Positions 1 to 10,600 of a DNA stretch of 32,072 bases are shown piece after piece (positions within the stretch are counted from its first letter, which is position 1; each line of letters begins with the position of its first letter). The stretch is from Pelargonium cotyledonis. Lineage: Eukaryota; Streptophyta; Magnoliopsida; Geraniales; Geraniaceae. Below the pieces are notes generated by a model that did no database searches, was not told the DNA's origin, and saw only the letters and a program-made list of their open reading frames with translations. Position numbers and translations under genes: made by a program. The stretch lies in the NCBI GenBank assembly GCA_036897625.1, contig JAYMTA010000297.1:1-32072 (forward strand), given 5' to 3'.

Positions 1-309
1 TAACCTCATTTTCTATTAAATGACTACGAGCGGTGATACATACTGAAAATTTGTTCATGTATGTTTTTTTTTAAGTTTGCTATTGTTCTATTTAATATTG
101 AATTTATAACTATTTTTTGTAAAAAAATCTTCAATGAGTTAATTTTTCATGTATGTAAGTAACTGTTGTAATTAATATAAATTATTAACTATATTCTTAT
201 TTTATGTCATATATTTTTTATTATATTATGACCCCATATAAATTGGATTCTGGATCCGCCATTAACGATGTGTATAATTCATAATGAGTAGCTTAATTGA
301 GTGACATGA
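1..309. other. AT-rich flank, no gene seen
   Basis: Very AT-rich sequence with T and A runs. I see no coding potential and no repeat with clear ends. The P450 relic to its right may once have extended into about 260-310, but similarity there is too weak to call. Confidence 0.5.
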
Positions 310-445
310 CATATGCTCTTGATGTCTACGGTTTGGTTGTTTGGAGTTGCTAAAATGAAACCTTGCAGCACACGAGAAAGTGTCAAACAAGACAATTGCA
401 CCGTAGAAGAAATTTCTGGACATGATCTTCGCAGCAACACGATCG
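310..445 (-). pseudogene. Relic of a CYP82-like P450, heme-region fragment
   Basis: Read on the minus strand, this stretch aligns base by base with the heme-binding end of the P450 at 1268-2947. Shared blocks run from the part matching the FGSGRKSC codons, through the following helix (TGTCTTGT.TGACA then CTCGTGT.TTGCAAGGTTTCA.TTTAG), to the part matching NVDM (CGTAGACAT). The copy has a small insertion next to the heme motif, the cysteine-loop codons are scrambled, and no frame stays open with P450 sense, so it cannot encode an enzyme. Homology fades on both sides; the rest of the gene was lost or is too diverged to see. Its orientation and closeness to the larger P450 suggest an old tandem duplicate. 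The plus-strand open frame over it is an antisense shadow. Confidence 0.72.
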
Positions 446-690
446 GACAAACTTACAATATTATAATGCATTTTAGCAAGAAGTATGTCACCAACTCTAA
501 AAATATTAAATTTCATACTACTTTTGATGGGCAAATTGTGAAAAGAAAACAAATACAGTATTTAATTATAATTTTTCTAAGAATCTTTCACAAGTTAGCA
601 ACGATAATGTGAGTCGTAACTTTAGGGATGTGATTGTAGTGTATATTAGCTAATAGAACAAGAAGATAATTACGATGCTTGAATAAAAAC
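446..690. other. Intergenic, no feature seen
   Basis: AT-rich spacer between the P450 relic and the MITE. Homology to P450 exon 1 or the upstream part of exon 2 could not be recognised here. Confidence 0.4.
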
Positions 691-692
691 TA

Positions 693-956
693 CTCCATCC
701 GTCCCAAAATGAGTGTCTTGTGTGTCTAATTTTTTTGTTCCAAAAATGAGTGTCTTGTTTCTATTTTTATGTTATTATATTAGTATTCTTCCCATATTAC
801 CCTTATCACTTATGCACATAGGCAAATTTGCACATGGGTGCACATGGGGTGCACATAGGGAAAGTGAGAGTTATATTGGAAACATATTAAATTATCTTAT
901 AATTCTTAATTTTTGTAAAAAATGGAAACAAGACACTCATTTTGGGACGGAAGGAG
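693..956. mobile_element. Stowaway-like MITE, copy 1
   Basis: A 264-bp element with terminal inverted repeats: CTCCATCCGTCCCAAAATGA at the left end, and its near-complement ending GGGACGGAAGGAG at the right. It is flanked on both sides by the dinucleotide TA (691-692 and 957-958), the target duplication of Tc1/mariner-type Stowaway elements. CTCCNTCCGTCCC termini are the known hallmark of this group in plants. The left end carries the motif AAAATGAGTGTCTTG twice (about 706-720 and 744-758), the right end once. It has no coding capacity. The interior matches the element at 16321-16562 in reverse orientation. Confidence 0.88.
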
Positions 957-1267
957 TATTTTTTTTCCGAAAGATTCTACATCGTGACCATTGTATTGTC
1001 TCTAACCCATTGTCAATTTAATAATTGAGTGATCTGGTTTCAGACAATTATTGGTTCATGTATCACATGTTACAACCACTTGCAAAATATCATATTCGGC
1101 TATTTCATCAAAATGTATATTATTTGAATCTTATCGGTGGTGTAAGAGGACAAGAAAACTTAAATACTCCATAAAACAACAATTACACAAAAGAACAACT
1201 TACGATTATTTCAATATTAGTCTAAACATTATTACGGAGTATTACCTAACATCGAAATCTTGTATTA
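957..1267. other. Spacer downstream of the P450 pseudogene
   Basis: AT-rich, presumably including the former 3'UTR of the minus-strand P450. No other gene or repeat is recognised. A plus-strand open frame here has no recognisable protein features. Confidence 0.4.
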
Positions 1268-2947
1268 TTAAAAGCACAACTCATTTGAGAGGCGAGGGCT
1301 GAGTATGACCTCCAAAAGTGTTGCTTTAGGCATTGTTAACCCCAAACCGACACTCATGTCTACGTTTTGGTTCCCGGGAGTTACTAAATTGAAACCTTGC
1401 AATACACGAGCAATTGTCAGACAAGACATTTGCATCCCAAACGAGGTTCCCAGACATGATTTCCTCCCAGAACCGAATGGTATATATTCAAAATTCTTTC
1501 CCCTTACTTCAAAATTCACATGAGTTGTAAGAAATCTTTCCGGTTGAAACTTTTCGGGATCCGACCACACTCTTGGGTCACAGTGCAACTTCCAGTTATT
1601 AACTAATAAACGCGTACCTTTAGGAACATGATATCCACCTATAGAACAATCTTCCATGGCCTCATGTGGAACATTCAATGGTGCAACAGGATATAATCGC
1701 ATAGTTTCCTTTATTATAGCTACGATATATACAAAATCTTTAATATCGGATTCCTCCTCCCATCTTTCCTTTCTGACATAAACATCGAGTTCTTTCAGTG
1801 CCTTCTTTAGAACTTCAGTGTGGGTTAGTAATAAAGCAAGCCCCCACGTTAGCACGAGAGATGTTGTATCCGTACCACCTAAAAGAAGATTATGCAAAAT
1901 ACAACTATTCATTAGTACTAGTATATAGTAAAGTAAACATTTTTTTGTATGTGCAACTCTACGAGAGTCTAGAGAGAGTACTAGAGAGCTAGAGGCGTAC
2001 CAAAGCGGTTGCTTTGATGACATTTTCAATAGGATGATGCTCAAGCGAAGAAGATTCATATTGGTCGATTGTATCCAACATGACATCTATGAAGTCACGC
2101 TCCTCGTCTTTCACCTTCCCATCTCGCCTTTTTAGCACATGCTCCTCCAACCACATGCTCATGAAATAGTCCAACTCCTTAACAACTCGCTTCATGTTCT
2201 TAACATGTTCTTAACATGTCCTTGCAATTCCAACCACTCCGTGAACGGTACAACGTCGGACATCAAAAATGTCCCAGCGAGCTCCATGAACTCATGGGCT
2301 GCTCTCTTAAACCGTCTAGACTCCACATTTTTCGTGTCACCGCTATCGTACCTCTTCCCCGCAATCATTTGTAGCATAACATTCAACGTCAAATTGGAGA
2401 ACCACCCGGTCATTTCCGCCTTGGCGGGTCCATTTTCGCAAAGCGAAAACAAGTGTTTGATGGAATTGTTGAGCTCGGACGAGCACACGGGCTTGAGTAG
2501 CTCGAGCCGGGTGTTGGACAGAATCTCTTGCGTGCTGATCCGGCGCATGTTGCGCCAATACGGCCCGTAAGTGGTTAGGCCAAAAATGGCACCGTTGTAG
2601 CCCAAATATTTTGCAGCAGCTGAGCTAGGACTGGTCAGGAAGGTTTGGTCATTGGTGCTAAAGAACTCCTTTACGGTTTCCCAGCTGCTGGCCACAATAG
2701 CTCGGCGCATACCAAGTTTTATGGAAAAAATTGGACCGTGCTTGTCGTCTATGTCTCCGAGAACCTTGTAGGCTGGTTCTTGGGTGGCTAGAAGGTGGAG
2801 GTGACCCATTAACGGCCGTGCACCACCTTCTTCCGGGAGGCCGTCGCGGCGGCGTGTTTTTGTTTGCCATAACTTGTAGATAAGCAACAACGCAACAAAA
2901 GATAAAAGACATGCATATGTTTTTAGGGAAGAAAATAGAGCATTCAT
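1268..2947 (-). pseudogene. CYP82-family cytochrome P450, frameshifted
   Basis: Recognisable heme-thiolate monooxygenase of plant family CYP82 (nearest in feel to CYP82D, flavone hydroxylases of Lamiales; that substrate is inference). Exon 1 is 2947-2001, intron 2000-1879, exon 2 1878-1268. Exon 1 starts with an ER membrane anchor (about residues 8-24), then a GARPLMGHLH hinge, SSWETVKE, and the helix-C motif YGPYWRNMRR. Exon 2 has the I-helix oxygen-binding GGTDTT, the K-helix KETMR (ExxR), FQPERF and the heme loop FGSGRKSCLG with its cysteine. Family length is about 520 aa. It is broken: an 11-bp tandem duplication (2194-2215) shifts the frame after residue 247 and stops it at residue 252. 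In addition, exon 1 ends in a phase that does not fit exon 2, with about four expected residues before GGTDTT missing. FGSGRK-SC also departs from the usual RR. A natural null allele is possible; a single-base sequencing error is not a good explanation for an 11-bp duplication. Confidence 0.9.
2194..2215 (-). repeat. 11-bp tandem duplication inside P450 exon 1
   Basis: On the plus strand ATGTTCTTAAC occurs twice back to back (2194-2204 and 2205-2215). Removing one copy would put GHVKNM directly onto KRVVKEL, the normal CYP82 continuation. With both copies the frame runs into a stop (MLRT, then stop). Confidence 0.95.
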
Positions 2948-2979
2948 TGTGTGGCTTGGAGTTGGAGATAGATTGGATC

Positions 2980-3000
2980 ACGGATGCTCTTATAATACAT
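2980..3000 (-). promoter_or_regulatory. Possible TATA element of the P450 pseudogene
   Basis: On the minus strand TATTATAAGAG lies roughly 40-50 bases upstream of the ATG at 2947, a usual place for a plant core promoter with a short leader. This is motif-level evidence only. Confidence 0.35.
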
Positions 3001-5462
3001 AAGGAAGTCTACGTGTAATAATTAAATAAAAAATGTTAAATGTCTCAAATTTTGCATAAAGTATTTTTAGTATAAAAGGCCGTGACAATTAATGTGGAAA
3101 ATTAATATTTTACATTATATAGTTTAAAATTATTTTTAAAGAATAATAACCCGACGTATATGATATCATCTCCATGAATTTATCGCAGAAGCGTTCGATT
3201 TGTAAGACATATTACACACGTGACTTAATGTGACTCAATCAAATCGTCAATAAAATATTTTATGTCATATTTCATTTATTAATATATAATTTTATACAAT
3301 ATTTTTGTAAGTAATATGGTACTTATAGCATTTAATGATCTAATTTACTATTCATAACCATGTTTTACTTTTCTTCTGTTTAACAAAAAAGTTATTAGCA
3401 AAAGTACCCTTGTTTTTTGCATGGAAAATATTCTTCATATATGGATGACTTTGGTGCATTAGCTAGGAAACGAGACTTCAATGGCTTTGAATAAATGGAA
3501 AACATAAATTGATATTAAAGTCACCGATAATGTAGAGAAAAACTAGCATGAGTAGCCTGCAATAAAATAATGAGATGGGTATAGTAAAGATTAGACTTGA
3601 TTTGTGTTTGGTAGCAACTTGGCATATGCACCGCCTTACATGTCAAATTCACGTAAGATATATGTTAAATTGTGATAGGTAAAAAGTAAGTCACATCGTC
3701 TATTTTTGGGCAGCTTTGATTTTCAAGGGCGGAGATAGTAAGTCTCATATTGTGTTAGTTGTGATAGATGATTAAGATTCAATTTCAAAAATATATGGAT
3801 TTAACATACATGACGTTGAATGCATGAATAATTTTCTTTTTAAAATTGTTTTTTTGTTTAAATGAACTTGAACTAAGATCTATGGGCCTGCACACCACTA
3901 GCCAATGGGTCATGTTCCCAGGCCCAGCATCCATAGCTAGGTTTCAGTTTCACCTATTTCTATGGCATTGGCATCATAATTTGGGAGTAAACTAAAATAT
4001 CCACAACCTCAACGAAGCCCAAAAAGTTTTTGATCACCTTAAAATAATCCCTATAATTAATTAGTTTCACAAAAAAAAAAAAAAAAGGCTAATTTGTGTA
4101 ACATTTGACCTCCCAATGCAAATGGGCTTTCTTGTACTCAACAATGCACACTAACCACTCATATCAACTCATCCTTTTCTTCTTGTCCTCACTCTTCACC
4201 ACTCACAGTCTCACACTCTTTCTTTACCTACAACAATAATAATAATATTAGAGGAAAATACATTTCAGTCTAAGTTTAAGTGGCAGAGACTCAATCGCAC
4301 TAATGAGGCGATGTCATCTCATCGATTAACAATTATACCCGTTCTAATAAATTTGTGAGCGCAAAACGTCCGTCCAGATCTATTTCTTTTATGTCTTACC
4401 TGCTAATAGTTTGGTTAAAACTCATTTCCCTTGTAATATTATTATAATTATCAAGAAGAAGGAGAAGAAGATTACAACATGTTGCGCATGATTTAGACTT
4501 TTGAAGGCCATGTAATGATATGTACTCATGTGGGCATTTTAATTCCTCATGTATTGCATTGCAATTGGTTCCCAAATGTTGGTTTTATTTCATTTTATTT
4601 ACAATACAACAAAAGGAAAAAAAAATATGAGTGAATGTTGAAACTAAACTTTAATTGATTAAGAAATGGGTAGTGAAATCATTGATTGAAAATAAAAATG
4701 GGAGGCATGATCTTTTACTGAAAGGTCACATGGGGATGGTGTGATGAATTGAAATCAAAGGCAAAGCTAATTTTTAATGATGTTTTGGAATCAACCTTTT
4801 TCTTTTCTTTGTAGAATAGAGGACAAATTAAAGATGAGGAACAAGAACTCCCAACGACTACTTATTCTTTTATACAAAAACTCAACATCATAACTTTGGC
4901 CCTACCACAAAGTAACAAGGAATTATCGCAGTAATTTAAATATATATTTATTTAATCTAAGAATAGAAGCGCAGTTAGCTGCACAAGCTCGTGAGTGGGA
5001 ATAACGCTCGCGTTTGATTTCCTCTCAATGCACTGATAAGGAGAAGAATGGACTTTAATCGTAACTTACATTCGAATGAGAATTTGTCTGAATGTGATAA
5101 AACCGCTAAACGCACTCATACTGGTAGTTCCACTGATTTTGCAATAATGGAATCTTTTAAATTTGATGTAATTTTGTTAGCCATTAACATGGAGTCATGA
5201 ACACACCACCGTCCCACAGCACACCCACTCTCTCTTTGTGTTGATCTCTAGCTAGAGTGATGAGAAAATCAGTAACAAAGACCCTACAGGTTACAGAGAT
5301 TAATATAAAATATAGGAACGTTGGGACACAATTGACCACTAATACGGATAGTGCCAAACACATGAGGCTTGCAGATCCCACTTACTACTAGTAGTTGCTA
5401 CTAAGGCCAAACACTATTCGTTGTCTTATCACTTGGCCATTACACTATTACATATATATATT
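3001..5462. other. Long intergenic region, no gene recognised
   Basis: AT-rich, with no open frame that reads like a protein. There is an A-run at about 4070-4086, a pyrimidine-rich CT stretch near 4160-4225 followed by (AAT)n, and an AAGAAGAAGGAG purine run near 4455-4470. The CT-rich stretch looks like plant leader sequence but no coding region follows it. I looked for common miRNA families by eye and found none. A 65-codon minus-strand open frame at 5184-5381 has no recognisable features. Confidence 0.45.
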
Positions 5463-5686
5463 TATAGGGAAAGGGGATCGAATGTAAGCCAATTAATTTT
5501 TGGCTTAAGCTAAGCCACTAATGTGGTGGTGACAACACATTAAAATATTTAAATCCGGGCGGATCGCTCCGCTCCCACCAATGCACTTGGGTGGGTATGG
5601 GTGAAACTAATTGAGGTGTCATCACCTCATTGGCTTGGCTTAGGCTAAGCCAAAAAAATGTTGGTTCATATTCCATTTCCTCTATA
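5463..5686. mobile_element. Foldback MITE-like element with long imperfect inverted repeats
   Basis: The left end (TATAGGGAAAGGGGATCGAA, then GTAAGCCAA and GGCTTAAGCTAAGCC) is an imperfect reverse complement of the right end, which read inward goes TATAGAGGAAATGGAATATG, then AACCAACA and GGCTTAGCCTAAGCC. Similarity continues inward (CCACTAATGTGGTGGTGACA against CCAATGAGGTGATGACAC), so most of the 224 bp can fold into one hairpin. No coding capacity. Flanks are TA-rich, so the target-site duplication, and with it the superfamily, cannot be decided. Confidence 0.7.
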
Positions 5687-5782
5687 TATATGTATCCCCG
5701 ACTTAACCCAAAAATTTAATCTGATAGATGAAGGATTCAATTTAACGTACACCAAAATATAACCTGCCAGGCATATTCGATG

Positions 5783-6047
5783 TGGGACATAACTCACTGC
5801 AACACTACTCCCTTTCAGGTTCGAGTCTCACATTTTTTATTTTATTAGTGATCTCGACACGTGCACAATCGGATATAGGACAATACCCACTTCAACACTC
5901 CCCTCACGTTCGAGTCTCGAATTTTTTATATTTTTGGTGAGGTCGACACGTGCACAATCGGATATAGGACAATACACATTTCAACTCTCCCTCACGTTCG
6001 AGTCTCGCATTTTTTTATTGGTGAACTCGACACGTGCACAATCGGAG
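5783..6047 (-). repeat. Three tandem 84-89 bp units around an LTR/PPT-like junction
   Basis: The block GACACGTGCACAATCGG ends at 5872, 5961 and 6045, giving periods of 89 and 84 bp. Each unit also carries TTCGAGTCTC and a T-rich spacer. Read on the minus strand, units contain a purine tract (GTGAGGGGAG) followed directly by TGTTGAAGTGGG and TATTGTCC. This is the layout of a polypurine tract joined to the TG-starting 5' edge of an LTR; the leftmost unit reads GTCCCACATCG, a phrase common at plant LTR edges. The units differ from one another by point changes and small indels, so the amplification is not recent. Confidence 0.7.
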
Positions 6048-6230
6048 GGTTTATAAATCGAAACTCCCCCTCACATGTAGGCATTTGGTTGGAGACCACA
6101 TGGGATGCAACATAAACAGGTCAAAACCTAGATAAAAGCCAGCTATGATACTATGTGAAATTTCATAATTGGACTACATATGATAGGATTTCACTTAAAA
6201 AAAAAATAAGTCGTACCTTATCTTAACCAC
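5783..6230 (-). mobile_element. TRIM-like LTR retroelement remnant
   Basis: On the minus strand, a stretch ending TTTCACA (LTRs end in CA) at about 6154 is followed at once by TAGTATCATAGC. This matches 10 of 12 bases of the primer-binding site TGGTATCAGAGC used with initiator methionine tRNA. About 80 bp later comes a purine tract (GTGAGGGGGAG, about 6066-6076) and then the tandem LTR-edge array. An internal part this short, with no coding region, fits terminal-repeat retrotransposons in miniature. Outer ends and target duplication were not found, so the element is probably incomplete. Confidence 0.5.
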
Positions 6231-7380
6231 ATTAATTAATACTGTCTTGGAAATGAGAAACGAGTTTGCGTAGATATACATTTTCATTAGCACTAGCTAC
6301 TATATATCTCAATCCTTGACTATATTCGATCCCCTCTTTACGTTCGGCCATTAACATATTGTTTTCCTTTAGAGATTTGAGAGATAAGCAATGATTTCAT
6401 ATATATTCGTTTCCAATTTTCTCTTTCGATAAAGCCACTATATATACCACATTGTCAATAAGCAAATTGCAGACAAGAGAAGCTAACTAAAATCGTTATT
6501 GGCTTGAAAACGTTGCTAAAGCCTGTCTAAAAAAATCAAGGCATTGACAACGCATTGTAGCGCAAAACTGCTCTGTCACAGATCGCTCTGCCTCAACTTC
6601 GTGAGATAGTCTCCTAAAAAAAAGCTCGTCATAAAAAGTTTTGATAGGATAGCGTACCACTACATAGACTCACGTCGCAATGAGTTGCTCCATTCCACTC
6701 CTTGAGTAGGGTAATGCCCTCAGAATCAATTGTAATAATTTGCAAAAATATAAGGAAAACAAACCATAATAATAATGTATGACTAGCAACTAATCACAAG
6801 CAGCTTGTATTTGTCCAAAGCAGTATTCTTTGATTTTTCTAGTGTAGGTCATGATTTGATTCCTTGATTTCCCTTCATTGTTGCAATTGTTGATAATTGA
6901 TAGTATTCAAATTGTAAAATCTACTAATCACATTTTCTTTATCCAATTATTGAGGAATTCACGGGACAGTTTTTCGATTTTTGGATTTTATGAGAAAAGC
7001 ATTGTTAGTATAGTTTCCGTTAAATACAACAAAAAGAAGGAAAATATAATTCAAAAATGTAGTAGCAATAGCAAGCAAGAAGGTGCTAAAATTCAGTCCA
7101 AGAAGACACCAAAAATCTTGCAAGAGTCAGAAATGGAAAAGCAAGAAAACAAAAGCAAGTGAAAGCCACTGTACATTTCCAATATTTTCTTCATTTCTCA
7201 TTTGTAAACAAAACGTTCACATTCCCATTCCCATTCACATTCACAAAACTCGAGAAAAGTTGCAGATTCTCATATACTGCAGCTATTAAAACACTTGTAT
7301 CTTCTTGCTTCTCTCTCTTTCGCAAGAAAATTGTACAAAAGCCAAAAGGGTCTACTTCTTTGCCCAGAAGAGCCCTCTTT
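6231..7380. other. Intergenic region upstream of the subtilase gene
   Basis: AT-rich, with no recognisable gene. The last few hundred bases before 7635 become richer in CT runs and poly-A/T alternations typical of a plant promoter and leader. A 94-codon plus-strand open frame at 6878-7162 is low-complexity (K/N/S) and not credible as a protein. Confidence 0.4.
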
Positions 7381-7634
7381 TCTCCACTACTCCCTCCATA
7401 TCCATGGATTCTTAAAAGGGTATTTGCTGTTTCTCCTTAAAGCTACACTCACATTCCAGAATAGGGTTTCTAGTTGTTTATTGTGGGTAGTTGGAGAGAG
7501 AGAGATAGAGCTTGTGGTTGAAAATGGAGGATGTGGATTGTTGAGGAGCTTTTGCTTTCTGGGTAGTGCTTGAACTGTGTTGGTGGGTCATTTGAAGGGG
7601 TGTTTGTTTGCTGAGAATTGATTTTCCTCCCAAA
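7381..7634 (+). promoter_or_regulatory. Probable 5' leader of the subtilase gene, with short uORFs
   Basis: This stretch leads into the chosen ATG at 7635 (context CAAAATGG, suitable for plants). If transcription starts upstream, the leader holds at least two tiny upstream reading frames, ATG-GAT-TCT-stop at 7404-7415 and a six-codon one at 7524-7544; both end before 7635. No clear TATA box was identified, so the transcription start is unknown. Confidence 0.35.
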
Positions 7635-10600
7635 ATGGAGAGAATTTATTGGGTACATTTAATGCTGGTGCTTAGTTTGGGGATGCTTGTGGCCATTTCC
7701 TGTCAGGATGATGATTCAGATGATGATTTTACAGCTGTGTACATTGTCACTCTTAAACAAGCTCCTCCTGTTGCTGCCCCTCACTTTGATGCTTCTCAAG
7801 CTAGCTACAATGGTGACCTGAAAAGGGTCAGTAATGGCTCCAGACATGCTGCTCCTGGGAAATCAACCACCCTTCACAAGCACAGGTGCTGTTTATTTTC
7901 TTTTCTTTTTGCTTATTGTGCAATGGTGGCTATATATTGTGTAATGAGCATAGATTTGTTGATTTCTTGCATGTTTTCCATATGTTTCTGGGTATTGGGT
8001 ATCAGCAACCAAGTTATTTCAGTTGTGATTTTCTGCTTTTCTGTACAAATAGTTACTGAATTGTGTCATGGGACCCTATCTTTTCTCTGGATTTGTGGGG
8101 TTTCCATGGAAGTTTTGCTACTTGGAGACTTGTGTGTGTCAAACTGGTTTTGTGGGGTTTATAAAGAGAACTATTTTTGTTGTCCTACTTTCCACTCTAT
8201 TTCACATGGTCTTGTTGCATATTTTAACTAGTTGTATAATTTTCAACATAGATCATTTTTATGGAATACTACTTGGCTGCACTTGGAACAATATATTCTA
8301 CAATTATATGTCCATAATTCAACTGAAACAGTTGATTACCATTGTCTGTTTACTTAGACAATTTAGAGCCTAGTTGCGTTTATATCAAGTTTTATGTAAT
8401 TATTTGTCCATAAATATTTCAGTGCCTATATGCTCCTTTCTTTCTATTTTGTTCCTTCATTATCATCTGTTTGCAGCTCTTTTCAAGAATTTTACACAAT
8501 TGGGATTTTGGCTCAACTAGTAATTTTCTTTTTAGAAGTAACTAATTATATCTTTGAATGCATTCTTTCTAGGGCTAGGAATATTACGAGATCAGATCCG
8601 AGGTATCGTTCTTATATTGCTCGAGTTCACGATTCATTGTTGAGGAGGGCATTAAGGGGAGAGAAGTATCTAAAGCTGTACAGCTACCACTACTTGATTA
8701 ATGGTTTTTCTGTGTTTGTTACTCCACAGCAGGTAAGTTGTCAGTCAGATTTCCTCTTCATCTATACTGTGGTCATTTACTGTAGTGTGCTTAAAATGGT
8801 ATATACTTGATTATTAATGTTACAAAAATCTCTGGTATTGCTCAGCCGAACAAAAGTTCTATTTATAAGTGCTAGTCTTATGTTTCCTGAAGCTTATAGA
8901 ACTCCATGTTTTTGTTTTTGGAATTATTGTTCCTTCTCAAAAAGTAAACAAATCTCATTTGAAGTTGTTAATGTTGGTGATTTCTTAAGGCGGAGAAACT
9001 CTCAAGAAGGAGAGAAGTGGCAAATGTGGTTCTGGATTTTTCTGTTAGAACGGCAACCACCCATACTCCACAGTTCATGGGTTTAACAGAAGGAGCATGG
9101 GTCCAACAAGGTGGATACACATCTGCTGGAGAGGGAGTCGTGATCGGGTTTGTTGATACTGGGATTGATCCAACTCACCCCAGCTTTGCTGATGATATAT
9201 CTGAAAATGCTTATCCAGTCCCGGCACATTTTTCTGGCATTTGTGAGGTTACTCGAGATTTCCCATCTGGTTCATGCAATAGGAAGCTTATTGGGGCTCG
9301 CCATTTTGCAGCTTCTGCTATAACCAGAGGAATTTTCAATTCATCTCAGGACTATGCTTCACCTTTCGATGGTGATGGCCATGGCACGTGAGTATCTTAC
9401 GGCGTTTTCTGATATGTTGTATGTTTATTGTTCTGTTGTGAAAGAACCATTACATTCTAAGGTTGCCCTATTCTTTCTTATTTCATAACCAAATAAAGGT
9501 AAGCCTAAATAACATTAGATATTCTGAAGTAAAAACAAATATAAAAAAGAAAGGAGAGAATACCCTGCTCATATAAATTGTTAACAAAAAAAAAAAGATG
9601 GTCAAGGAAAAGCTTTATATGGCTTGTTGACAAAATTGCAAACGTTTATTTTGGCTTGGTTGAGTCTTTATAATGTTCTCTGTGCTGCTCTCATAAAAAT
9701 TACTTAAAGTTACTTGTCCATTATGATCACTTTAAAGTTGCAAGTCCTCTTAATGGTTTACACAAATTATGGGAGCTACATAGCATGGCATTATTGTCCT
9801 ACTAACTTTATTTCTCTGCATAGTAGATACTGACACATATTTTTCATTGATCATAATTGATTATATATAGTGAATTATTTCTTGTACTTACCTGATATTT
9901 TTATTTATCTTCTGACTCCATGTACCTACATAGAATACTTGAAGGCAACATGTAAATTGTTATATGCTACTCTTCAATGGAATGGTTTAGTTTCTTTCTT
10001 GTCTCCCCATTCCTCTTCCCTCTTAGTGTTTGGATCCAAACCCAACTCCCGTTTTTGTGAGTTCACGCAAACTCAAATGGTTCCCAATCATTTTTTGGGT
10101 CGGGTTTTTGGAGATTGGGCAACCCACACCTTCTCTATGGCAGACTTGAAACCCGACCTATTACCCGCACATATATGTATTGGGTTAGGTACTGTCCAGA
10201 AGATGAAAAAATCCAACATAAAATCTGAATTGCCAGCATTAAATTCACATTATTTAAGTGTGAGAAAGTTGAATGGAATGCTTCTGATGATGCTTAAAAA
10301 CTGCAGTCTTTCCAAATGCTGTGCAAAATAAATTACATTTTCAAGCAATGATTAAGTTTTGCTTTATACCGGTTTTTATTCCTATCTTCAAAAGGCATCT
10401 GGTTGATCTAATCTTTATATCTGTACAGGCACACAGCTTCTGTTGCTGCAGGAAACCATGGGATTCCAGTGGTAGTTGCGGGGCATAACTTTGGAAATGC
10501 AAGTGGGATGGCTCCTCGTTCACAGTAAGTACTGTAAAAGTATGGATTTCAATGTTAGTTAAGAGTGCTGACTATACTATCTGGCATATGCTGCCAATGA

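Noticed and set aside
313-612. Plus-strand open frame of 99 codons
   Set aside because: It is antisense to the P450 relic; its resemblance to the plus-strand frame at 1305-1523 only reflects the shared P450 homology on the other strand.
5184-5381. Minus-strand open frame with hydrophobic stretches
   Set aside because: It has no homology, promoter or splice context, and its hydrophobic look is what AT-rich DNA gives by chance.
5783-6047. CRISPR-like reading of the three regular repeats
   Set aside because: The units are near-identical along their whole 84-89 bp rather than short repeats with unique spacers, and the window is plant nuclear DNA.
9870-10331. 153-codon open frame within subtilase intron 3
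   Set aside because: Lies wholly within an intron whose borders are fixed by the HGTH-encoding exons; no protein family features.
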